Shown here: positions 43,672 to 53,757 of the stretch, one piece after another | Position numbering within the stretch: the first letter of the stretch is position 1 | Layout of the letters: every line of letters starts with the position of its first letter | NCBI GenBank assembly: GCA_020912385.1 | Contig: CP087221.1 | Location: 1,178,001 to 1,242,000 of the forward strand | Origin: Neofusicoccum parvum | Lineage: Eukaryota; Ascomycota; Dothideomycetes; Botryosphaeriales; Botryosphaeriaceae | DNA: 64,000 nucleotides | Direction of reading: 5' to 3' | Notes under the pieces: generated by a model | Told to the model about the DNA's origin: nothing | What the model saw: only the letters and a program-made list of their open reading frames with translations | Database searches by the model: none | Made by a program: the position numbers and the translations under genes

Positions 43672-46600
43672 ATGGCCTTCGAACCGTCCAGCGGCTATGT
43701 CGCGTCCAGCAGCCTGCACGACCTCGCCGATGCCGCGCTGCCCGTCTTCAACGTCGAGCTGGTCAACCTCAAGTTCGATCGGCCCTCCGACTTCGTGGCG
43801 GCCGAGGTCGCCAACAACGTGCTCATCCTCGCCTTCGAGACCGGCCGCATCCTGCGCTTCGACCTCGACAGCCCGGAGGACATTGACGGTACCGCCTCCC
43901 TCGCGCCTGCCTGGCTGCCTCCCGGCTGACCTTTGACCGCGCGCAGACGTCGACCTGCCCAAGAGACCCGCAGAGATCGGCGTCATCCGCCGCATGTTCC
44001 TTGACCCGTCCGCCTCGCACCTGATCATCACCACCACGCTCGCCGAGAACTACTATCTCCACACCCAGAGCCGCCAGCCCAAGGCATTGTCGAGGTTGAA
44101 GGGCGTCCCCATCGAAAGCGTGGCCTGGAACCCCTCCGAGCCCACCGCATCCACCCGCGAGATCCTCATTGGCGCCTCCGACGGCACCGTCTACGAAGTC
44201 TACATCGAGCCCTCCGCTGAGTTCTATCGCCGCGAGGAACGATACTTGAAGGCGGTGCACAAGGCAGATGGGCCGGTCGTGGGGCTATGGACCGACGCAA
44301 TCCCGGGAAGGCCAGACATGCGCAGGGTCCTGGTCGCTACCCCGTCAGACCTGCAGCATTTTGTGGGGAGAGTGGGAAGACATGGCCGCGAGGGCAGTGG
44401 ATCCATCTATGCTCGCCTTTTTGAATCCGAAGCCCCAACCGCGTATGAGCTGAATGGTGGCTCTCGGCCCGGCCCGTCCATGCTCGCTGTATCCCCAGAC
44501 ACCCAGGAGGTTTCGTCTTCAACTGCCACAGAGAGTGAAAGGGCTTTCGCTTGGCTCAACTCTCAAGGCGTTGTTCACGGCAAGCTCCTGACCAACGCGG
44601 ACTCGTCAAATCTGGGCAACCTTGTTGTCCAAGGATCCAAGATGCTTCCGAGGTCCAAGATCCCCCCGACCCAGACAGCGGGTGGCCGCCCAAAAGCCGT
44701 CCAGGAGCCTGCTACCTCGATGATCCTCAGCCATTGGCATATCATCCAGTTGGTCGATGGACGCGTTGTCTGCACGAATAGGCTCGACGACACGGTTGCC
44801 TATGATCAAGCTGTTCTGGACCCCGGAGAGGCCTCATTGGGCTTTGTTGCTGATCAGAAGAAGAGCACTTTCTGGCTGTTCACCAAGCAGGAGGTTTTTG
44901 AAATCAGTGTCTACGATGAGAGCCGTGATGTATGGAAGATTCTTCTCAACCAGCAGCAGTTCGATGCAGCCTCCCAGTACGCAAAGACGCCGTCCCAGAA
45001 GGACGCTGTGGCCACGGCCTCTGGGGACTATCTCGTCAAAAAGGGCCAGTTTCTGGAGGCCGCCAGCGTCTACGGTCGAAGCACAAAGCCTTTTGAGCAG
45101 GTCGCGCTTACCTTCATTGATCACGGCGAGCAAGATGCCCTGCGCAAGTACCTTACGACCAAGCTTTCAACCATCAAGAAATCCGCCAAAATGCAGCGTA
45201 TACTTTGTGCGACCTGGCTTGTCGAAATCTACATCTCCAAGCTCAACGCGCTAGATGACACCATTGGAACAAAGGCAGAATTGGCCGAGGGAAACGCCCG
45301 TGATACCGAAGATCAGCTGTCTGTCACTCGGCGAGAGTTCCAGGATTTCGTCACGAAGCACAATTCTGACCTCGATCGGAAGACGGTCTACGAGATCATC
45401 AGCAGCCACGGGCGAGAGGAAGAGCTTCTTTTCTTCGCGACAGTTGTGAATGATTACAACTACGTCCTGGCCTACTGGATCCAAAGAGAGCGGTGGGCAG
45501 AATCCTTGGATGTGTTGAAGAAACAAACCGATCCAGAGATTTTCTACAAATACAGCTCGGTCCTCATGGCCAATGTGTCAGTGGAGCTTGTTGAGATTCT
45601 GATGAGGCAGACAAACCTTGAAGCCAGAAAGTTGATTCCCGCGCTACTCAACTACAACAAGATCACCCAGGGCCCGCTTTCCCAGGTACGAGAGAGTGCC
45701 ACCGCATTGCAAGCGCGTATAAAGCTGACGGCAATTACAGAACCAAGCAGTCCGATATCTGCAGTTCGAGATTAACCAGCACCACTCCACCGATGCTGCA
45801 GTGCACAACACCTTAATTTCCATTTACGCATCCAACCCCTCACGAGACGAGTCCGCGCTCCTTTCGTATCTCGAGGCACAGTCGTATGCCCAGGAACAGA
45901 ACTACGACGCCGACTTTGCGCTCCGTCTCTGCATCCAGCACAAGCGAGTCCAGAGCTGCGTCCACATCTACAGCTCCATGTCGCAATACGTCCAAGCAGT
46001 CGAGCTTGCTTTGAAGTACGATGAGATCGACCTCGCCAGCTCCGTTGCGGACAGGCCCGAGTCCAACCCGGCCCTTCGCAAGAAACTCTGGCTAGCAGTG
46101 GCCAAGAAGGTCATCTCGCAGAGCACCGGCATCAAGCCTGCAATCGAATTCCTGCGGCGGTCAGACCTCCTCCGCATCGAAGACCTGATCCCCTTCTTCC
46201 CAGACTTCGTTGTCATCGACGACTTCAAAGAGGAGATATGCGCTGCTCTTGAAGAGTACAGCAGACAGATCGATGCTCTCAAGAAGGAGATGGACGAGAG
46301 CACCCTCACCGCCAAGCATATCAAGCAGGATATCAAGCAGCTCGAGTCGCGGTATGCCATCGTCGAGCCTGGCGAGAAGTGCTACATCTGCCGCCTCCCG
46401 CTCCTGGCGAGACAGTTCTTTGTCTTTCCCTGCCAGCACGCCTTCCACTCGGAGTGCTTGGGCAAGAAGGTCGTGGAGCAGGCAGGCCGGAGCAAGGCGA
46501 ACAGAATCAGTAAGTTGCAGACGGAGGTGAGCAGAGGCTTGAGCACGGGAGCGAATCGGGAGAGGGCGGCGAGGGAGCTGGACGAGTTGGTTGCGGCGGC

Positions 46601-46739
46601 TTGGTGAGTATTCGCTCCTGCCCTGGATGAAGAGTTGATTGACTGACGCCTCCGCAGCGTCTTGTGCAGCGAGCTTGCCGTCAAGCAGATCGACGAGCCG
46701 TTCGTGCCGCTAAACGAGCCTAATGAGTGGGCGTTGTGA
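43672..46739 (+). CDS. VPS18: Vps18/Pep3, core subunit of HOPS and CORVET tethering complexes
   Basis: Exons 43672-43888, 43947-45685, 45741-46603 and 46658-46739 give 966 residues, the normal size for Vps18. An N-terminal beta-propeller half (AFEPSSGYVASSSLHDLADA at the start) is followed by the Pep3/Vps18 domain and an alpha-solenoid with the clathrin heavy-chain repeat (ARKLIPALLNYNKITQGPLS; FALRLCIQHKRVQSCVHIYS). A coiled coil near 825-860 precedes the RING-like finger: C866-Y-I-C869, then FPCQHAFHSECL and C940-V-L-C943, the last pair created across the final intron. Vps18 acts at endosomes and the vacuole in Rab5/Rab7-dependent membrane tethering. It is the one clear core gene of the window. 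Confidence 0.97.
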
Positions 46740-47033
46740 GGGAGAGGCGATAATATGAGAGGATGATATGTAGCCATGATAAATATGCGGGGAGATACCC
46801 TTGTAGAGAATGAGAAGGGCCGCCAGAGGCATCGTGGTCTGGAGGAGCTCCGCTCGCGCTGGTCAGGCAGTGGCCCAGGACGGTGAACGCCTCCCGGGCA
46901 AAGCGCATCTGCCCGTCAGACGAAGCACGTCCAGCGCCCCTGCTTACTAAGCGGCTGTGGCTTGGTGCGCTCGAAGGATCAATGCAGGCAGCAGCCGCGC
47001 TGTGATTGGTCGGCGCCCCTTCCGCCCCTGCCG
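46740..47033. other. intergenic
   Basis: 3' region of VPS18 and upstream part of the Clr5 gene promoter. Confidence 0.4.
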
Positions 47034-47152
47034 CTGCACTTTTGCTCTCTGAGGCGCAGCTCGGCGTCACTGCACTTTTGTCATCCCGCCTGACCTTCAA
47101 AAGTGCAATGGCAGTGCATCTCTCAAACCACTTGCAGCCCTGCCACTGCACT
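47034..47152. promoter_or_regulatory. cluster of TGCACT/AGTGCA motifs upstream of the Clr5 gene
   Basis: CTGCACTTTTG occurs at 47034-47044 and again at 47070-47080; its exact reverse complement CAAAAGTGCA is at 47098-47107; TGGCAGTGCA at 47109-47118 and CACTGCACT at 47144-47152 follow. All are 53-171 nt before the start codon. The same elements occur upstream of the gene at 48717. Confidence 0.6.
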
Positions 47153-47204
47153 CTGTCCGGATCTCTTCACTGCTGCCTCCAGTCGGCAGCCTTGTGACGC
47201 ATCC

Positions 47205-48306
47205 ATGGCGCCTCAAGATGTGCCGAAGCGGGCCGGCCCTGCCCCCAAGTATGACTGGGAGACACACAAGGACACCATCGTGCGCCTCTACGAGGAAAAG
47301 GGCTACCAGCCAATGGCGAAAGAGATGGAGGAGATAGGCTTCGCCCCGTCGTGAGTTTTCTGTTGCGCCCCTAACACCCGCGCGCCGGCCTGACGTCATG
47401 CATAGCCGGAGAACGTATTTGAACAAGCTGAAGGAGTGGGGCGTGGAGAAGAACGTGCCGAGCACGAAGATGAAGTTCATGGCGGAGAAGGCGACGAAGC
47501 GGAAAGCCGAGAACAAAGAGACGGTCTTCATCTGGCAGGGAAAGCGTGTTCCTGCGCACAAGATTGAGCGTTTCCAACGGCGGCGGAAGGGTGCGGATGA
47601 CAGCGGCGCAACCGGAGACGACGAGTCCCCCAACGACGGTAAGGGAAGGAGATCGCGCGGCAAGGGCATCGATTGACTCGAGACAGCACCGACACCGGCA
47701 GGCATCCACTACCGGTCACCGTCACCAGCGGCGGAGGAAGATGTTTCCTGCAGGGGCCACACGATAGCCGCAGTGTTAAATACTCCTCCGCTCTCACATG
47801 CGGCAGCGAATTCATCCGAAGATAGAGAATCTTGTCTGCCCGTCGCACGTGTGACCACAGAAAAAGCGCAGGGTGAAACAGACGAAGGAGGATTGTACGG
47901 GAGGGAGAGCGCGGGCGAAGAACGGGACGACCACCCAAGAACAGGGGGGGACTGGAGAGCTTCGGCCGGAGAGGACGCCAGGTCTCAAACGCCTTCTCCA
48001 ACTCTCTGGCCGGAGGCTCGCTCTTCAGATGCGTTGGATGACTCTGATTTCGCGGCTCTCTATCTGAGAGCCATACAAAAAGACCCGGATTGCAATCCGT
48101 GGTCCTACACAGCCGATCCTCGCTCCATGCTGAACGATGACGCCGACTTCTACGGCGACTCGAGAGAAGCTGATTTCATGACGTCTACCGACGTGGTAAG
48201 CCAAGGAGAGATCGACCCGTGGAGTCCGATTCCTGCAATAAACCATGAGGACATCGATTGGAGTCTGTTTATGGCGACAAGAGATCTCACCCTGGGTGGC
48301 CATTAG
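47205..48306 (+). CDS. Clr5-domain protein
   Basis: Exon 1 (47205-47350) and exon 2 (from 47406) are joined over a 55-nt intron with CTGAC. They encode a Clr5 domain at about residues 15-65 (YDWETHKDTIVRLYEEKGYQ ... RRTYLNKLKEWGVEKN). Two models exist. Without further splicing the protein ends at 47676 (138 residues, basic tail). With a GTAAGG donor at 47639 and the CAG acceptor at 47773 it joins, exactly in frame, an acidic 177-codon frame ending at 48306, giving 303 residues; that frame has no ATG of its own near its start, which favours the longer model. Clr5 domains are fungal, helical, presumed DNA- or protein-binding; the name derives from fission yeast Clr5, a silencing factor. Confidence 0.72.
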
Positions 48307-48547
48307 TGGAACATAGGTAGAAGCGGGCAATGTCCAGCCGGGTCTGAGGACACTCTTTATGATCAGGCGTTTCTGAAGGTTCGCGCGCCCAAAATTGTAG
48401 CTTCGGAATGAAACTCTGGCCGGGAATGCCATGATGACTCACGAGACTTGCGTAGCGGCAGAATGTACCATGCGAACCGGAGCATTGAGGTGCATTTCTG
48501 AAAGTGGGGAGGTTAGGTGGAACCGGTGAAGATCAGTGGGGTTTGGA

Positions 48548-48578
48548 TTGCACTTTTAAACTGCACTTTGGCAGTGCA
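48548..48578. promoter_or_regulatory. TGCACT/AGTGCA motif cluster upstream of small-protein gene
   Basis: TTGCACTTTT (48548-48557), CTGCACTTTG and TGGCAGTGCA (48569-48578) sit in 31 nt. TGCACT-TTGGC-AGTGCA is a perfect inverted repeat with a 5-nt spacer. The decamer TGGCAGTGCA is identical to 47109-47118. Confidence 0.6.
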
Positions 48579-48628
48579 CCTTTGTTGGAGCAGAAAGTCA
48601 ATGCCTGCTGACACGAGGTGACCCAACG

Positions 48629-48635
48629 TATAAAA
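48629..48635 (+). promoter_or_regulatory. TATA box of small-protein gene
   Basis: TATAAAA, 82 nt before the ATG at 48717 and about 50 nt after the TGCACT cluster; a compact, complete-looking promoter. Confidence 0.6.
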
Positions 48636-48716
48636 GTGGCTGCTCCTCTGCTCCACGAAACGTCCGCCACAACCATCCGTCCCAGGCACCTCAAGAACGG
48701 CATCTGCACAAACACA

Positions 48717-49007
48717 ATGGACAGCAACACGGCATCATCACTCTCTGGTAAGTCTCGAGCAGATTTGCACCACCGGCGCTTGGTCTCATGCGTATGCTCT
48801 CTAGGAAACCCCGCAGATACCACGGCCACCGATGACAGCTCTATTGTCCTTGAAAGCTGGACTGTCAAAGCCACAGAAGCATCCAGCAGCTTTGAGAGCG
48901 CCGAAGCCATCAACCGGTGGCTGGCCGAATCAGCGCGAGAGACCCCCTGGAGCAGTGAGAGGTGGTTTCACACCCGAGGGGCCGGAGAACAGAAGCTTGG
49001 AGCATGA
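48717..49007 (+). CDS. small hypothetical protein
   Basis: Exons 48717-48747 and 48805-49007 over a 57-nt intron (GTAAGT, TAG) give 77 residues. The intron length is a multiple of three and open, so a retained-intron form of 96 residues is also possible. The protein is acidic and Ser/Thr-rich at first, then reads AINRWLAESARETPWSSERW. No signal peptide or known domain. It resembles the C-terminal part of the frame at 49739-50221 (both have TDDSS, then after 37-38 residues PW-x3-4-W-(F/I)-x2-R). Supported by the TATA box and motif cluster upstream; function unknown. Confidence 0.5.
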   Translation: MDSNTASSLSGKSRADLHHRRLVSCVCSLGNPADTTATDDSSIVLESWTVKATEASSSFESAEAINRWLAESARETPWSSERWFHTRGAGEQKLGA

Positions 49008-49427
49008 TCTCTCACTTCTGATGCCACGTCGCTCTCGCTCACTCGGGGGAAGAATGGTGCTGCTCCCATCGGAGAATCTCGGAGCTTGGCAATCAAAGTT
49101 GCCGTGCATCCTCGACGCCAGACCAGAATTTCCCGTGGAATCAGCAAGCTGCTCAAGCCCATGAAGCTGTGCATGGAAGCCTAAACGCATACCTATCTCG
49201 GTGCGGGTGGGCGGCGAGAGCAGGTGCGCTCCGTCCTCCGCCAGCAGGTCTGCAGGAGTGCTACCGAAGGCAGAGGCTGCCATGTAGCCCCAGGCTTCGA
49301 TGGCCGAGCCTTCTCCAAGCCTTTAGCATCCATCATTCCCGTTGCCGACAGCATTCCTACCCAAACACAGGCCAATTTGACCCAAGCCGTGCCGCCACCA
49401 ACCGAGTCCGTTCTTCGATCCTCCGAG

Positions 49428-50221
49428 ATGTCCAACGAAGGCCATGAGGCAGAACAGCAAAGCGAGTTGGATCAGACCCGTTCCCACCCCTCCAACAACG
49501 GCGCGAACCTTGGCAATGCCATAGCGAGGTCAGATACTTTGCCTGAAGGCGGAGGCGCCGAGAATGATGCTACCGTACCGGAAGCAGTCTCGCAGCCCAC
49601 TGGATCAGATACCGGCCATGAGGCCATTTCGAGTTCAACTAAGATGGCATTGGCGCCCTTTGGGACCTTTCGGCTGGTTTACTGCATCTTAGTAATCACC
49701 AAGAAAACTCTCGTTGCCACGCTCGACAAACACACGCCATGGATCTTAAGCAGAATAATCAGCACAACAACGACATCAGCGGTCTTGCACGTCAGCCAGA
49801 TACTTGTACTTTGTGCTCTTTAGCCTCAGACTCGTTTCGTTTTGGAGCCAATCCGGCCGAAATGCAGAACAAGGCCATCAGTGATGTCGGCAATGCCCAT
49901 GCTGGACAGAACAACACTCTCAACTCAGCTCCCGGGCTCAATGGCTCTGATACCGACGACTCTTCAGTCAAACCATTAAGCCCTTTTGGGGCAGATGGCG
50001 CTTCAAGCCTAATCTCGGATGATGCAGATCGGACCAGTATCCATAACCTGCCATTCGAGCAGCCTGTTCCGTGGCCCGAAAAGTGGATAAGGAGCCGGTG
50101 GAGTGTACGAGATGAAGGGCTTAGCTCAAGCCGGCTGGAGGTGTGGACTATGCTGTGGTGGCGCCAGTGTTGCCGTGCCCGGGGTACGTCTGCGGCATCG
50201 CCTGGGAAGTCCGCGGGTTGA
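49428..50221 (+). CDS. possible hypothetical gene or degenerate copies of the small-protein gene
   Basis: Two overlapping frames (ATG 49428 to 49823; 49739 to 50221) encode low-complexity polar sequence. The first contains GSDTGHEAISSSTKMALAPF, the second GSDTDDSSVKPLSPFG and then PWPEKWIRSRW. These parallel each other and the 77-residue protein upstream, so the stretch looks like a tandemly expanded, partly decayed family. I cannot give a reliable exon model. Confidence 0.28.
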
Positions 50222-51331
50222 GGTTAGTGGCCAGCGGCAGGGCAGCGTGCCGGCTCTAGCTGTCCGGCTGCGGAGCTTGCTGCTGCTGGGAGGTGGTAGG
50301 TACAGCAGAAGCGAGGGAAAGCGTCGAAGGGAGTCATATGGGAGCCCTGGAACACCGACGACGCCAAAAACGGCGATACGGGTACCAGCGGATGGCACCC
50401 AGACGGCAATCCTCGAGCATCGCCTCGTGTGGGTGGAAATGCACCGTCCGAACCGCATCCCGCTGTCGGATGCCCCTCTCCGAGCATGTCCACTGGCAGC
50501 AAACACCCAGCCCCCTCGCGACCGGAAACGTTGCGTCCAGTACGGTAACACTAGCAGGCCAGCTCCCCAGCCCCATATAACTTTCTGGAAACCCTCTAAA
50601 CGGTTACACGACCGCGTATGTAGCCAGGTTTGCGACTGGAGGCAGCAGTGATGATGTTGGACACGCTGGCGCAAATGAAACTGGTGAAAAGTATCTAGTG
50701 GGGCTGCAGGGCGGAGAGGTGTTGGGAGGAGAAAGGGGCAAGGTGTTGAAGCGTTCAGTTGAGTACAGATGGTTTTGAGGGCTACGGGACTGTTGCATGC
50801 CAAGGTATTGGGAGCCGGCGGTAAGCTCGTAGCGTTGTAACTATCGATCTAGCGGAAGGCAGACTGATACTGCAACTTACGACGTTCACCACTCTATCTG
50901 AGAATCAATGTAAGGTCGGAAGAACTGATACCGGAATATCAGCCTTTCTCAAAGTGTGTGCACGATGCTTGGAAGAAGCCGAAGAGATGGCAAACGAGAA
51001 TGCGATGAAGGCAGAGCCGATAAACTGTTACTTTGAACATGTTAGAGATGATCGCGGTATTGCAGCAAGGGAGCGGTAGCTACTGTGACTGAGAATTACT
51101 TAAGAGAAAGGTTTGAAAGATGAACGAAGCACTCTCTACACCGCACCTGAGAGTCCTCTGACCAGCTCGCTGTTGTCCAATGCTCTGTTTTTGTCCTGAT
51201 GCATTGATTCTTGATCTGGCACGCGGCTTCTGGGATCCTTGGAATAAGTGGGAACCTGTTCTAGACCCTGAACCGCAGGGTGATTGCACGGGCCCACCAG
51301 CCTGTGCCGCTAGGCCATCTTTATCGTTACT
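50222..51331. other. intergenic
   Basis: No supported gene; many overlapping short frames only. Confidence 0.4.
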
Positions 51332-51941
51332 CTAGTATGCAGAGGGGATGGCGGGAGACCTTTTCACTGTGTGTGAGGATAGAATCACGATTTCGTCGTC
51401 GTCTTCATCCTCGCGTGAGGGCGTGGGGCAAAGAGAGCGTTGAGGGGTTGTGAAAGAAGAAGATGAGTGATGAATCCCATCGTAGCGTTTCGTCTTGTCA
51501 ATATCTTGAAGGTGGCAAGACTCAATCACATCTTTAGGGTGACCGCCCATTGGAAAGGACATCGGCCGGAGCTCCGCTTTGTTGGTTGCTGTATTGGTGC
51601 CGCTTTGTGGGAAGTTGACGGCAGTACCACCGTCAATGGGTGGCAAAAGCTTCAGCAGCCCCATAGAGGAGGAAGACAGGCCAGACAGCCGCCCGGCGCG
51701 AGCAGTCAAACCAGGTAGCTTGTTTCCTGTGGACCCAAGAGGAATTGAAATGTTCCTTCATATAGGCTTGCAGCCCAGGAACATCAACAGGCCTATTCCA
51801 GTAGCTGTCGTTCTTAAGAGATTGAAGCTTATCTCCAGAAGATATTGCCGGTCGGATATAGAGATCAAGAATCTTGTGCTCGGGGAACAGGTCCGGGACG
51901 TTGCGTACCACGGTGATGGAAGTCATCCGGAGCTCGGTCAT
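51332..51941 (-). CDS. hypothetical protein, uncertain model
   Basis: Two overlapping minus-strand frames may be one gene. The first (51941 down to 51633) starts MTELRMTSITVVRNVPDLF and has natural composition; the second (about 51709 down to 51332) is Ser/Pro-rich and ends with an acidic stretch (SREDEDDDEIVIL). A connecting intron with a strong donor is not evident; only GTCCAC near 51738 gives the right phase. No known domain. Confidence 0.28.
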
Positions 51942-52421
51942 GATTCGGTGGTCTTTCGTATGTCAGCCTTTCGAGGTCGAGCAGCAGGAGAGATTCGACT
52001 TACCCGTTGATACCCATGGCGAAACGGCCTCAGTTTGATGGAAAGGGAATTTTGAGAGAAGCGAGATGCCACTGCGGAGACGAGGCCATCCCACTTGCGG
52101 TGGTTGATCGTGGGTGTGGTATGGCGGACACGATCGCGTGCAAGTAGGTGGGCAAACGTGGGTTTCTGAGCTGGAGAGGGGAAGTGCTGGGGACGCGACT
52201 CGTGTACCGATAAGCTCAGGTATCCCTTGTCACCGTCACGTAAACACGTGCCTGGTTAAGACCGCGTTGCAGTGTCCCAGCAATGGGATCGAAACATCCA
52301 CCACGTCAGCTTTGTCAAGTGCACCGGTTCAGAGAGATGGGGGAACGGCATGATCTAGTCGCTTCTATCTCTTCGGCCTCGGTCCTCTCTCTGCTCGGAA
52401 CGCCTCCCCAAGGGCTGATAT
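51942..52421. other. intergenic
   Basis: Nothing supported; convergent or 3' sequence of the thioesterase gene at the right end. Confidence 0.35.
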
Positions 52422-53388
52422 CTACATCTTACTCCCCTCTTTCGTTCTCCGCTTCGCCATGTTCCTCTCTGCACTCAAGACGAGACCGACGTGGTGGCTC
52501 AGCGCCACAATATCGCCGCTCGCGTCATGGATAACCACCTCCAAATCCTGCCGCCCGTTTTTGATCTTCTTCGCCCGCACCCGCGCGAACAGCCACTCCG
52601 TACCCTCCTCCGGCAGCGATTTCTTGATGTCCAGGTTCAGCAACAATGTCGGGTACCAGAACGGCGCGGCGTTCTTCTCCTCGCGCCGGAACTCCTCGAT
52701 GATCTGCGGCCACAGATCCGACACCAAGCCGATGCCCTCGTTTGTCCACCTCTCGCCCGATTCGAGCCGGATCCATTCGTCGCAGACACTGGTCATCGCC
52801 TGGCCACGTCGCGGCAGATACATACGCACGCGGTTGGTCACCTTGCGGAACTTAGGAAACGGCTTCTCCGTCATCTCGGCCCAGTTGGCATCTTTGTCGT
52901 CGGCCAGCCGCGCAAGATCGACGGGCGGCGATGCGGGATGGAGCGCCCAGCCGGTCTCGAAGGACACGCCGTCCTCGGCGTCGATGTTCGAGTTGGTGAT
53001 GTAGCCGACGACCTCCTCGCGGCCATCCTGGACCAGCGACACGTGGATCGTGGACGTCTGGCGGCCGAGCTTCGCGTCCTTGACCTTGAAGGTTGCGGGG
53101 CCTTCTTGGGTGCGGCGCAGGAACTCGAGGTGCAGGGTGATGGTGTGCGGCTGGTTCTGGGCGGCGAGCGTGGTGCCGAAGTGTGTCGAGGCGACGCGCA
53201 GGAAGACGGACGTCACGAAGCCGCCATGGGGCACTGGCGGCTGGTCAGCGTGCTGCAGTCGCAGTGGCAGGGCTCGACGCGGTGCTGGGCATACCCGAGC
53301 CGACGGACCAGTCGGTGTAGAAGTTGGCCGAGTAGGTGTGCGAGCCCACAGCTGCCACCGCCGTGGCGTCTGCGAATGTCGGTGCCAT
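52422..53388 (-). CDS. acyl-CoA thioesterase-like protein (4HBT_3, double hotdog), peroxisomal-type C-terminus
   Basis: Exons 53388-53295 and 53233-52422 over a 61-nt intron (CTGAC) give 301 residues. The start MAPTFADATAVAAVGSHTYS with YTDWSVGSVPHGGFVTSVFL holds the PHGG-(F/Y) turn typical of the fungal thioesterase-like superfamily; the second hotdog repeat begins near FPKFRKVTNRVRMYLPRRG. Members hydrolyse acyl-CoA or have lost activity. The protein ends GSKM, a permitted PTS1 variant (S-K-M), suggesting peroxisomal location. It is divergent, 369 nt away, from an acyl-CoA ligase that ends AKL, so the two may act on the same acyl-CoA. Location and substrate are inference. Confidence 0.85.
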
Positions 53389-53757
53389 CTTGGGGACGCG
53401 GAGGGCAGCGGAGCGCAGCCTGGAGGTCTGCTGGGCGGTGAAGCGGCTACATGGCGGCGGCGCGACAGTGGGCGGCGCCGGAGACGCGATGGCGATGGCG
53501 TTGGCGAGGAGGGCAGCCTCGGCAGGGCCGCGCGCCTCGGCTCACTTCCCCGGATCTTGGCCCCCCGCGCTCAACGCCCGCAGCGCGTTGGTGTCACTCA
53601 TTGGCAGCCCGCAGCCACCATTCGGCGCGGCCTGCGCCGGCTATCTCTCCATCCCGCCCAAAGATGGAGACGCCGAGTTTCTAAGCCGCATGGTCTTTCT
53701 TGCCTCCCCTCTGCTCCTCCGCCCCCCTCTTCCTCACACTCCGCAGTCCCTGCCGCA
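53389..53757. promoter_or_regulatory. bidirectional promoter of thioesterase and CoA ligase genes
   Basis: 369 nt between divergent start codons; CT-rich tract before the ligase start, as common in fungal promoters. Specific sites not recognised. Confidence 0.45.

Noticed and set aside
52010..52040. Minus-strand ATGGGTATCAACGG followed by GTAAGT, resembling the MGI-x-G start of XPG/EXO1 nucleases
   Set aside because: No downstream exon encodes nuclease motifs, and the phase does not fit the next open frame.
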